Shown here one piece after another: positions 1-6,282 of a stretch of 8,542 nucleotides of DNA. Within the stretch, counting starts at the first letter, position 1. Every line of letters begins with the position of its first letter. The notes below the pieces were generated by a model, which had not been told where the DNA came from, made no database searches, and saw nothing but the letters and a program-made list of their open reading frames with translations. Source of the stretch: an uncultured Prevotella sp. (GTDB lineage Bacteria > Bacteroidota > Bacteroidia > Bacteroidales > Bacteroidaceae); NCBI GenBank assembly GCA_900543585.1, contig UQRP01000057.1, positions 1 through 8,542 on the forward strand, read 5' to 3'. The position numbers and the translations under genes are program-made.

Positions 1-551
1 TTCTTGTAGTAATAGACCATCGGGATGTTGACGCTGTACTCGTTCTCTTCCTTGTTACGGCTCTGCTCGAACGACTCGTTTTCGAAGTTCCATTTGTCAT
101 CGCCAATCTTTGTGTTGAAGTATTTGGCAATAGCGTCGAGGCTCTGGTGGATCAGCATGATGCCTATGACAGAGCAGAGTGCGTAGAGGCAGCGGTTCAA
201 CGGGAAGCCGGAAAAATAGATGTCCCATGCCCCTTTATGAAAGACGAAGCAGAGCAGCGTCATCGTACATCCTGCCACCATTGGATAAACGACCATCGTC
301 TTCATATTCCACTTCAGGCTCTTCCGTGCCTTGGTGCCGATGCAGGTTACACCGACGCAGATAAGTTCCATGACCTTGCAGGAAAGGACACTGTCAAAGA
401 CCTTGAAGCGGTGGAAGAGCTCAAGGACGAAGGCTGTCATGCGGTTGTCAGAGGTGATGGGGAGGTTCATCACTATCTCGACTATCAGGATAAGGTAGAT
501 GCACGAACGGAAGAAGTTGTACATCTGTTGCTGTTCACGGGTTTCTTCCAC
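1..551 (-). CDS. mobC: Type IV coupling protein (VirD4-like, MobC/TraG type), N-terminal part, cut by window edge
   Basis: This reading frame is open from the left edge to a TAA at 564-566. The 183 visible residues hold several hydrophobic segments, then a stretch containing FENESFEQ and ENEYSVNIP followed by YYYK. From memory, this closely matches the end of the N-terminal membrane domain (YWFCY domain) of Bacteroidota coupling proteins, just before the Walker A region, which here would lie beyond the window. The family is a VirD4-like ATPase in the inner membrane that hands the relaxase-DNA complex to the secretion channel. The literal YWFCY signature is not seen; the equivalent segment reads VEIVMNL. 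I chose the GTG at 549-551 because it restores a short polar N-terminus (VEETREQQQ) like that of relatives; an ATG at 522-524 is the alternative. It lies in the same direction as traN, 183 bp downstream of it. Family is fairly sure; start is not. Confidence 0.8.
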   Translation of the reverse strand, partial: MEETREQQQMYNFFRSCIYLILIVEIVMNLPITSDNRMTAFVLELFHRFKVFDSVLSCKVMELICVGVTCIGTKARKSLKWNMKTMVVYPMVAGCTMTLLCFVFHKGAWDIYFSGFPLNRCLYALCSVIGIMLIHQSLDAIAKYFNTKIGDDKWNFENESFEQSRNKEENEYSVNIPMVYYYK

Positions 552-560
552 GGTTTTAAG

Positions 561-595
561 GAGTTAGAAGTTAGAAATTAGGAGTTCGGAGTTTC
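561..595. repeat. Degenerate 7-bp tandem repeat ahead of the coupling-protein start
   Basis: Five consecutive heptamers read on the plus strand: GAGTTAG, AAGTTAG, AAATTAG, GAGTTCG, GAGTTTC. On the minus strand they sit in the leader of the coupling gene, ending 9 nt before its GTG. A shorter copy of the same repeat occurs at 4064-4083 ahead of traK (19 of 20 bases identical to 561-580). The array may be a simple-sequence expansion or a translation leader. The sequence does not decide between them. Confidence 0.7.
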
Positions 596-619
596 GCACG
601 GTTGGATTGTTGATGCACA

Positions 620-649
620 GCATTTGCCAACGACATCGCTGGCAAATGC
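620..649. repeat. Perfect 10-bp inverted repeat (hairpin) between traN and the coupling gene
   Basis: GCATTTGCCA at 620-629 is followed by a 10-nt loop and its exact complement TGGCAAATGC at 640-649. It lies 86 bp downstream of the traN stop in the direction of transcription. There is no T-run after it on either strand, so it is not a standard intrinsic terminator. It could stabilise or process the traN mRNA end, or be a protein-binding palindrome. Confidence 0.65.
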
Positions 650-692
650 CATGCAAGTCGTTGGCATTTGTCGCAGATTTCGTTGGCATTTG
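621..692. repeat. Short iteron-like repeats with core CGTTGGCATTTG, ~22-bp period
   Basis: CGTTGGCATTTG occurs at 659-670 and again at 681-692, exactly 22 bp apart. A related unit, CGCTGGCAAATG, lies at 638-649, 21 bp before the first. An inverted relative, CATTTGCCAACG, is at 621-632. GCCAACGAC (626-634) is also exactly complementary to GTCGTTGGC (657-665), giving a 9-bp stem that excludes the 620-649 hairpin. A spacing of about two helical turns is typical of DNA-binding iterons, but no function can be assigned from the sequence alone. Confidence 0.6.
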
Positions 693-734
693 CTACGCAT
701 CAAGACAGCATATTTGCTTAACCTTTGAAAAGAT

Positions 735-1670
735 CTATTGCAGGTTTATCAGCAGCTCCGGTGCAAAGCTGTCGGCATTGAGGATGTCACGGTAGTTGAT
801 GTCGAGATAGCTGACACGGCCGCTTATCTGGTCCTCGGTGATTTCAAGGCGGAGCTTCTTCTCTTCGGGGAAGGTTAGCTTCTTGAGGACGATGACGTTG
901 CGGTAGGATTTTGTGAAGTGGTCGGCATGGTTGACCATATACACCGGCGTGAGCTCGATGGTCTGTGAATTCGTGGCCTTCAGTTCTTTCTTGTCCGTCA
1001 GCTTGACGCGGATCTCGGCAATATCGTACTTGATGTTGCTTTTGTTCTCCAAGGAAAAGTCGATGAAGAAGTAATCGCCGACCGTATAGATGTTGTTCAC
1101 CTGCGCACGGATGCCGTACTGCTTGGAATGGAGGTTGTAAAACTTCCGGCGGCTGGTGTAGATGGACCAGCAGAGACGTGCCATGTCCCCTTGCGTCATA
1201 CTCACCTCTGGATGGGTGTAGTCGCGCATGTCGTCCCGGGTGACGGTATAGACGGAGTTGGCTTTCTTCGGTCCCTTGGTGTAGATAATATTCAGCTGGG
1301 CAATGTGCCTCTCGCCGATGATAGTCACGGTGCCACCGAGTTCTCCGTCCATCAGCACGGACTTCGGCTTGAGACGCACGATGTTGTCGGCGCACTGATT
1401 GCCGACGAGTTTGTCGGTGGAGATGTCCACAAGCTTGATATTCTCCGGCATGATGATGTGCGTGGTCACCTGATCATTGACGAAAACCGTTGGCTTGCCG
1501 AGGTTGCTCTCGAAGATACGCTCATCGTCGGACGTGAACTTGTGGATGTAACGGATGCGGACGGTGTCCCCCTTGGCATAGGCTTCTTGGATGCCTCCCG
1601 TATTGCTCTCCGCATGAACTGACAAGAGGGAAAAGACAGACAGGGCGAAAAGGAAAAGTTTTTTCTTCAT
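735..1670 (-). CDS. traN: Conjugative transposon protein TraN (VirB9-like periplasmic/outer-membrane component)
   Basis: TraN is the VirB9-like part of the Bacteroidota type IV secretion core complex. It is exported to the periplasm and assembles with TraM (VirB10-like) around the outer-membrane pore. From the ATG at 1670 the protein has 311 residues and begins MKKKLFLFALSVFSLLSVHA, a standard Sec signal peptide. The C-terminal half carries the family's recognisable block, with NKSNIKYDIAEIRVKL, then TPVYM, and a final DINYRDILNAD strand region. An in-frame ATG at 1709 would add 13 residues and overlaps the traM stop by four bases (ATGA), so translation may be coupled there. I prefer 1670 because the signal peptide then starts at residue 1. 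The gene ends with TAG at 735-737. It is intact, with no internal defects. Confidence 0.85.
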   Translation of the reverse strand: MKKKLFLFALSVFSLLSVHAESNTGGIQEAYAKGDTVRIRYIHKFTSDDERIFESNLGKPTVFVNDQVTTHIIMPENIKLVDISTDKLVGNQCADNIVRLKPKSVLMDGELGGTVTIIGERHIAQLNIIYTKGPKKANSVYTVTRDDMRDYTHPEVSMTQGDMARLCWSIYTSRRKFYNLHSKQYGIRAQVNNIYTVGDYFFIDFSLENKSNIKYDIAEIRVKLTDKKELKATNSQTIELTPVYMVNHADHFTKSYRNVIVLKKLTFPEEKKLRLEITEDQISGRVSYLDINYRDILNADSFAPELLINLQ

Positions 1671-1705
1671 ATTGCTTGGTTTTAAGGATGTTCGTTTGTT
1701 GGAGT

Positions 1706-2914
1706 TCATTCTTGCTGTGTGTTGACGAGATAGACAATGGTGTTGTACTTGATGCGCGCCTTGTTCTTGCGGATGTTGTTCGACACGGCGGAGCTGGCAC
1801 TCTGATACATGTTCTGTAAGGCTTGCAGGGCGATGATTTCCGGGGAGATGCCCGACGAAGAGCCAGTGTCGAACTGCAACTGCTGGCCAGCAACGGCGCT
1901 GCCCGCATCTTTCACCATCTCGCGGAAGGTGGACTCGGGGACATAGAAGCCCTCCATGCCGTCATTGTCAAAGACACTAAGGCCAACCTTGATGAACTTA
2001 CCACCGACAAGGATGCTCGTGATGTTTGCCTTCACGCGCTGCTGGCCGAAGCCGCTTACAACACCATAGAGATAGGAGCCTTTCTTCAGGCGGATGCCCT
2101 TCACGGTCACGTCATCGAGGAGTTTGAAACGGAGCCGTGTGCCCTCGCGTGCCTTCGTGGTTCGGTCTATCATCGCACGGATAAGCGGAGCATCCACAGT
2201 CTCAGATGTGGCCACGGTATTGAACCGCTCGGAGTTGTCCTCCTTGACTTTCTCAACGACCTCTGTTTTCTCTTCCTTCTTGTTCGATGTTCTGCGGTTG
2301 TTACCAGTGAGCGCGTCTATCATCTCTTGTTGCCGTTTGCGGTCTTCGGCTTCCTCAGCCTTGTCACGGCGTTCCTGCTCGGCCATGTACTTACGCTGCC
2401 GTTCTATACTCTGGTTCTGTATGCGCTCCAACTCACGGGCATAGTCGTTGAGGTCGTCCTGCTGGGAGCGCCCGCCATAGCCGGTGTAGTCGTTGATGCG
2501 TCGCATGTTCTCCTGCTGGCTCTTGAGCAGTTCCTCCTGCGCCTTGCGCTCCCGCTCACGGGCGGCATTCTCAGCTTCAATCTTACTCCATTCGCTTGCG
2601 TTGTAGCCGCTGGTCGTGGTATCCTTCTCTTCCACCTCGTCGCCCAAAGCACCGATGGCCGTGAAGGCGCCGCCCTCGCTGAACCGCTTGTTCATGGCGG
2701 CCATCTTGCCTTCCATCTGCGCGCCACGGGCATCGGGAAGACTCATGTTGATGGAATCGGTGATCACGCCTCCTACTTCGGGCTTCCCCTTGCCATCGAA
2801 CATTGCCATGAGATAGTAGATGACTCCGAGCAGAGGCAATATGATTACAGGGGGAAAGATATACTTCGGCTTTCGGAAGTTCACCTTCTTGAGTTTCTTC
2901 AGATTTAGGTTCAT
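1706..2914 (-). CDS. traM: Conjugative transposon protein TraM (VirB10-like)
   Basis: TraM is the VirB10-like scaffold that spans from the inner membrane through the periplasm. The 402-residue product has a short basic cytoplasmic N-terminus, one membrane segment at about residues 18-38, and then the sequence INMSLPDA, which I associate with Bacteroidota TraM. Residues ~105-230 are highly charged (many E, R, K, Q) and probably form a long helical or coiled-coil periplasmic linker. The C-terminal domain (about 235-400) is a folded beta-rich region with AMIDRTTKAREGTRLRFKLL and the conserved KKGSYLYGVVSGFG stretch, as in the VirB10/TraM C-terminal domain. It starts 11 bp after the traL stop and its own stop overlaps the possible upstream start of traN, so the three genes form a tight unit. 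The gene is full length. Confidence 0.9.
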   Translation of the reverse strand: MNLNLKKLKKVNFRKPKYIFPPVIILPLLGVIYYLMAMFDGKGKPEVGGVITDSINMSLPDARGAQMEGKMAAMNKRFSEGGAFTAIGALGDEVEEKDTTTSGYNASEWSKIEAENAARERERKAQEELLKSQQENMRRINDYTGYGGRSQQDDLNDYARELERIQNQSIERQRKYMAEQERRDKAEEAEDRKRQQEMIDALTGNNRRTSNKKEEKTEVVEKVKEDNSERFNTVATSETVDAPLIRAMIDRTTKAREGTRLRFKLLDDVTVKGIRLKKGSYLYGVVSGFGQQRVKANITSILVGGKFIKVGLSVFDNDGMEGFYVPESTFREMVKDAGSAVAGQQLQFDTGSSSGISPEIIALQALQNMYQSASSAVSNNIRKNKARIKYNTIVYLVNTQQE

Positions 2915-2925
2915 AGTCTTGTGTT

Positions 2926-3399
2926 TTAGATGTTCTTGTTCGGGTGCTTGTTGTCGAGGTAGTCCACCACAATCTCCAGTTGGCGATACTTGACCATGAT
3001 GTCCACAGAATCCTTATGGCTCTTCACCGGGATGGCTATGAGGGAGTCGAGGTCGTGCTTGAGCCGCTGTCCCCGGTTGGTCAGGTCGGTGGTCTGTTCC
3101 ACTTGCAGGCTCTTCAACCGCTGTATGCGTCTCATGCCCTCAAAGTCGGGCCTTACGTCCGTCATGCCACCGAAGAGATCAGGTTCCTTGCTGTCTGAGC
3201 TGAATGTCAGCCAGCTGCCAAGAATGAGTGACAGAGTGAGAACACCGATGGTGATGGCAACGGTACGCTTCTTATGCTTCTCCGCCCACTGGTTCATCCG
3301 GTCAATGCGCTCCCTGACTTTGAAGTGCGACAGGAAGCTGCGGATGCCCTGGGCGATGTGGGCATCCTTCATGGCCTTGGTTCGATTGAGTATCTTCAT
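2926..3399 (-). CDS. traL: TraL-like small inner-membrane protein
   Basis: This is a 157-residue protein with one clear membrane segment at about residues 46-66. It has a basic cytoplasmic N-terminus and a periplasmic tail rich in helix-forming charged residues (RRIQRLKSLQ, then KYRQLEIVVDYL). Its place between traK and traM, the single transmembrane helix and the short periplasmic helix all fit TraL (DUF3989-type) of Bacteroidota conjugative transposons. It is longer than the roughly 100-residue TraL I recall from CTnDOT. The extra length is on both sides of the membrane segment. The start at 3399 gives an N-terminus MKILNRTKAM; a second Met at residue 10 is possible. The molecular role of TraL is not well defined; context implies a part of the transfer channel. 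Assignment rests mainly on gene order and topology. Confidence 0.7.
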   Translation of the reverse strand: MKILNRTKAMKDAHIAQGIRSFLSHFKVRERIDRMNQWAEKHKKRTVAITIGVLTLSLILGSWLTFSSDSKEPDLFGGMTDVRPDFEGMRRIQRLKSLQVEQTTDLTNRGQRLKHDLDSLIAIPVKSHKDSVDIMVKYRQLEIVVDYLDNKHPNKNI

Positions 3400-3428
3400 A
3401 TAAATTGTATTTGTCTGAGGGCTTTCCC

Positions 3429-3454
3429 CCTCCCTCTTAGGGAGGTCAGGGAGG
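3429..3454. repeat. C-rich/G-rich hairpin with duplicated arm in the traK-traL gap
   Basis: CCTCCCT (3429-3435) and AGGGAGG (3439-3445) form a 7-bp stem with a 3-nt loop. A second AGGGAGG follows at 3448-3454, so the right arm is duplicated and two pairings are possible. It fills most of the 57-bp gap between traK and traL and has no adjacent T-run in the direction of transcription. It may be an mRNA processing or stability element, or a dispersed intergenic palindrome. Confidence 0.55.
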
Positions 3455-3456
3455 GT

Positions 3457-4053
3457 CTAATAGTCTAAGTCTTTGTTTTCGAGCGTGCGCCAGTTCGTGA
3501 TGAGCAGTCCATGTGGGTTGTTCTGTGTCCTCGGCACGTTCTCAATCTCGCCAACGGTGATGATGGAGCGCTTGAGGTCACGGCTGCGGCGCTTGATGAG
3601 CTGCGTGCCGAAGTACTTGAACTTTCTCTCGTGCTCGTTGAACTGGATGGAGTCACATTTGATGGTACAAACAGCACTGCTGGATATGATGTCGGAATAA
3701 AAACCGTTCTCTTCCATCGCCTGTTTCTGCTTCATGGCCGTTCCGTCCGCCATATAGAGAGCCTTACCAAGCGACCACTTGATGTAGTCGTCATCGGGAG
3801 GCAGGGTGAAGAAGTACTGGTGGAAGAGCTGGATGTGCGCCTTGGCTTCCATCACGAAATTGGCTTCCTGCATGCTTCTCTCGGCAAGGAAGGGGATGTC
3901 GCCGTCGAGGATGTATATCTGACTGCGCTCCTGTGCAACAAGACGGGTGCAGTAGAAGACGGTCAGGCCACAGATAACCACGCTGCCGATGACGGTCAGC
4001 AGCACGGTCATCAGTGCCAGCCGAGTCTTTTGTTCTAAGGATTGAATCAGCAT
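3457..4053 (-). CDS. traK: Conjugative transposon protein TraK (VirB8-like)
   Basis: TraK is the VirB8-like bitopic inner-membrane protein that nucleates the secretion complex through its periplasmic domain. The 198-residue product has a short cytoplasmic N-terminus, one membrane helix at about residues 13-35, then a periplasmic domain. Family features visible are QIYILDGDIPFL just after the helix, HIQLFHQYFFTLPPDDDYIKWSL, DIISSS, and near the end the NNPHGLLITNWRTLENKDL block, which closely resembles the C-terminus of CTnDOT TraK as I remember it. Length is normal for the family. It starts 27 bp after the traJ stop, and the traJ-traK gap carries a heptamer repeat that ends 10 nt before its ATG. 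The ATG at 4053 is the first in frame and places the membrane helix correctly. Confidence 0.9.
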   Translation of the reverse strand: MLIQSLEQKTRLALMTVLLTVIGSVVICGLTVFYCTRLVAQERSQIYILDGDIPFLAERSMQEANFVMEAKAHIQLFHQYFFTLPPDDDYIKWSLGKALYMADGTAMKQKQAMEENGFYSDIISSSAVCTIKCDSIQFNEHERKFKYFGTQLIKRRSRDLKRSIITVGEIENVPRTQNNPHGLLITNWRTLENKDLDY

Positions 4054-4063
4054 AACTTTATAA

Positions 4064-4083
4064 GAGTTAGAAGTTAGGAATTA
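4064..4083. repeat. Short heptamer repeat ahead of traK, second copy of the 561-595 repeat
   Basis: GAGTTAG, AAGTTAG and a partial GAATTA lie in the traJ-traK gap and overlap the traJ stop codon (TAA at 4083-4081). The 20 bases differ from 561-580 at one position. On the minus strand CTAACTC ends 10 nt before the traK ATG, nearly the same distance (9 nt) as at the coupling gene. Confidence 0.65.
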
Positions 4084-5424
4084 TTTTCCATCTGCTCCTC
4101 CCGGTTTATAGTTGGAGTCGGACTTGCCCACATTATTCATACTACGGGCTGAATCCGCACCACGGATATAGGAGGCTCCGAGACCAGTCTGCGACATGAC
4201 GGTACGTGAGGCTTGTGCGAGCTTACTACCGCCATCACTACGGGACTGCTGTGCCGCACCTGCCACGGAAGCGGCAAGGCTCGCGCCACCTGTGGCGACA
4301 GCGGCGGCTGTACCGATGGTAGCTGTCGTGGCACTGATGCCGTGGCTGATGCCTCCCTGTACGATGGTAGTTGCCGTAGAACCGGCTGCCGTTCCAGCAC
4401 TGGAGCTAATTCCACCGGGGATGAGCCATGAAGCCACTTCGGGCACGAAGCGGAGGACGTAGGCACCCACGAGCATGCCCATGGCGTACATGCAGTTCGA
4501 GCCGATGCCCTGCAAGCCCAACGCACCAATCTGATCCCACGAGTTTACCGTACCCTGCAAGAGTGATTCATAGGCTTTGATGTCCGCCCGGAGGTTATAC
4601 ATCAGGATGAAATCAATGTAATATAGGCACATATACACAACGAAGCCCCATAGCGACAGGGAGAGATACTTGCTGATCCACTGCGACCAGGCGTTGCTCC
4701 AAGGTGGGACAATACTAAGCGCGAACATGATTGGAGCAAAGGTGGCCATTATGGTCAGGAAGATACGCTGGGCGACAAGCATGCCGTAATAGGACATCTG
4801 GAAGATGAGCTCTCCGATGAACCTTATCACATCGTTTATCCACTCGCTGACCTTCGTCTCCGCGGCTACGGCGGCACGCTGGGCGTAGTTGTTGATGGTG
4901 GAGCCAAGGTTCTCCATGTTATAAATGAGACGATCCCACCAGTGGGCATCCTCGCCAATGGCTTGTACCTGCTTGGCAGTCTCGATACTGTCCTGCACCT
5001 CTCGCAAGCGTTTGAGGTAGCCTGCTTGTTTCTCGGCGACTTTCAACTCCAGCGCAGCGACCTCACGGTTCTTGGCCTGTGCCATCATCATAGCTGTTGT
5101 CTCAAGTCCCTTGCCAGGTGCTTTCAGAGCCGAACAGATATAGCTGCTCGTGGTGATACAGATGGAGAGGGCGGCGATGCGCAGGAGCTTCATCACGTCC
5201 ATGCCGCGCCGACCGAGCATCATCATCCAGCACTCATAGCTGCCCATACAAAGGGCAAGCAGCAGCCCGAGCGTCTTTGCGATACTCACGGCATTGAAGA
5301 GGACGGCGGACTTGGGAAAGGTCTCCATCGCCTCCAACAGCTTCATCAGACTCTGGTCTACTGCAGGGAGACCCATCGTGAGCAGCTGGTTGATGAAAAG
5401 TGAAGATAGTTGTAAGTCTATCAT
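4081..5424 (-). CDS. traJ: Conjugative transposon protein TraJ (VirB6/TrbL-like polytopic channel protein)
   Basis: TraJ is the polytopic inner-membrane protein of the transfer channel. The 447-residue product shows membrane segments at about residues 43-62, 80-98, 205-240 (probably two), 253-274 and 309-327. The block APIMFALSIVPPW...WISKYLSLSLWG is the part most characteristic of the TraJ/TrbL family. Between the second and third membrane segments lies a charged helical stretch (about 113-165), probably cytoplasmic or periplasmic coiled coil. After residue ~335 there is a long Ala/Gly/Ser/Thr-rich tail of about 110 residues ending in a polar, unstructured-looking KPGGADGK. CTnDOT TraJ is, as I recall, only about 330 residues, so this tail looks like an extension. 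It starts 52 bp after the upstream secreted-protein gene. The product is complete and intact. Confidence 0.85.
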   Translation of the reverse strand: MIDLQLSSLFINQLLTMGLPAVDQSLMKLLEAMETFPKSAVLFNAVSIAKTLGLLLALCMGSYECWMMMLGRRGMDVMKLLRIAALSICITTSSYICSALKAPGKGLETTAMMMAQAKNREVAALELKVAEKQAGYLKRLREVQDSIETAKQVQAIGEDAHWWDRLIYNMENLGSTINNYAQRAAVAAETKVSEWINDVIRFIGELIFQMSYYGMLVAQRIFLTIMATFAPIMFALSIVPPWSNAWSQWISKYLSLSLWGFVVYMCLYYIDFILMYNLRADIKAYESLLQGTVNSWDQIGALGLQGIGSNCMYAMGMLVGAYVLRFVPEVASWLIPGGISSSAGTAAGSTATTIVQGGISHGISATTATIGTAAAVATGGASLAASVAGAAQQSRSDGGSKLAQASRTVMSQTGLGASYIRGADSARSMNNVGKSDSNYKPGGADGK

Positions 5425-5476
5425 AGTGTTGCTTCTTTGTTCATTCTACATCATTGTTCTTTTACTTCTTTATCTT

Positions 5477-6169
5477 TTAGTAGTATTGCTGCGCCATGCC
5501 TACAAGGTGTGCGACACGCGAGACGAGCTCTTCCATCTGCCGTTTGTACTCGATGTAGGCCTTCTCCCGTTTGGCATTCTCCAGTTCATTGCCGATACCC
5601 TGTTTGTGAATGTAGGAGATGTTGCGGCAAACGATGTCGTTCTGCCGGCGGAGCTCATCGACCTGCGGAAACATCTTGCCCTTGCTCTTTGTCAGACAGA
5701 AGGCCAGACCCTCAGAGATTGCCCCTTGCATACGGGCAAAATCATCCTTGAACGTGGAATAAACGATGTCAACGTTTCGGTCAGCGGCACGGATCACTTC
5801 CTCGTCATGCATCTCCTTGATCTTGGCTCGCTCCTCTTCGGCTTTCTTGATTTTCTCCGCATCAACCTCCTCAGCTGCTACTCGGCGCGGCATGACGGTC
5901 TTGACATTGGACTTATGTTCCTTGAAGCGGACACGGTAGCCGGACTTGAAGCCCGACCACTTCCAGTAGGTCTCGGCACCGGAGTATTTTTTGTGGAGGA
6001 AGTAGTAATACCAGTCGGGAGCAAAGTCCCATGGACCGGTCTCGATGCTGCGCCACTGCTTTTCTTTCTGCTTGTCATGTACTATCTTCTGCGCATTGGC
6101 TCTGCCGCCTTCACCGACAGGGAAAGCAAGGGCTATGGTCAGAAGTATAAAGCAAAGTGTCTTTCTCAT
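5477..6169 (-). CDS. Secreted conjugation-module protein of unknown function (possibly DUF5045-type)
   Basis: The 230-residue product begins with a Sec signal peptide (MRKTLCFILLTIALAF, likely cleavage after ANA at residue 26). The mature N-terminus is rich in aromatics, including the run DWYYYFLHKKYSGAETYWKWSGFKSGYRVRF at residues 52-82. It is followed by a charged helix rich in E, K and A (about 98-130) and a helical C-terminal region with three cysteines (158, 181 and none paired nearby except C6 in the signal). I recall similar proteins annotated as DUF5045 directly upstream of TraJ in Prevotella-type conjugative elements, but cannot confirm that here. Location between a VirB5-like gene and the VirB6-like traJ suggests a periplasmic accessory of the channel. 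No catalytic motif is visible. The start at 6169 is well supported by the signal peptide. Confidence 0.7.
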   Translation of the reverse strand: MRKTLCFILLTIALAFPVGEGGRANAQKIVHDKQKEKQWRSIETGPWDFAPDWYYYFLHKKYSGAETYWKWSGFKSGYRVRFKEHKSNVKTVMPRRVAAEEVDAEKIKKAEEERAKIKEMHDEEVIRAADRNVDIVYSTFKDDFARMQGAISEGLAFCLTKSKGKMFPQVDELRRQNDIVCRNISYIHKQGIGNELENAKREKAYIEYKRQMEELVSRVAHLVGMAQQYY

Positions 6170-6210
6170 TGCGTTGTCGTATTAGTTTGACGTTGATGTT
6201 TGTCGTTTTA

Positions 6211-6282
6211 CTATGCACTGTTCCAGTTGGCGATGACTTGCCTGGCGATCTCGTCCGTGACCTCAGAGTTGAGGATGTCTCA
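6211..6282 (-). other. In-frame TGA and 22-codon coding-like tail of the VirB5-like gene
   Basis: The VirB5-like frame meets TGA at 6282-6280 just after FHYDYI. Reading on in the same frame gives 22 more codons, DILNSEVTDE...VIANWNSA, and then TAG at 6213-6211. The tail looks like ordinary protein and, if included, shrinks the gap to the next gene from 110 to 41 bp, in line with the other gaps in the cluster. The simplest reading is that TGA replaced a sense codon (TGG, CGA or GGA by one change) and removed the natural C-terminus. Readthrough or a sequencing error is also possible. Confidence 0.6.

Noticed and set aside
147..581. Open plus-strand frame of 144 codons at the left edge
   Set aside because: The minus strand here encodes the recognisable coupling-protein N-terminus.
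621..692. CRISPR-like array
   Set aside because: Repeat units are only about 12 bp, partly inverted, spaced by 9-10 bp, and no cas gene is present.
1823..2908. Open plus-strand frame of 361 codons
   Set aside because: It lies fully opposite traM, whose protein has clear family features; the plus-strand translation has no recognisable domain. It is a shadow of biased codon use.
3439..3454. G-quadruplex in the traK-traL gap
   Set aside because: One of the four G-runs has only two Gs and the hairpin pairing explains the bases at least as well.
5294..6190. Open plus-strand frame of 298 codons with hydrophobic stretches
   Set aside because: Opposite the start of traJ and the secreted-protein gene with its clear signal peptide; antisense of a charged protein often looks hydrophobic.
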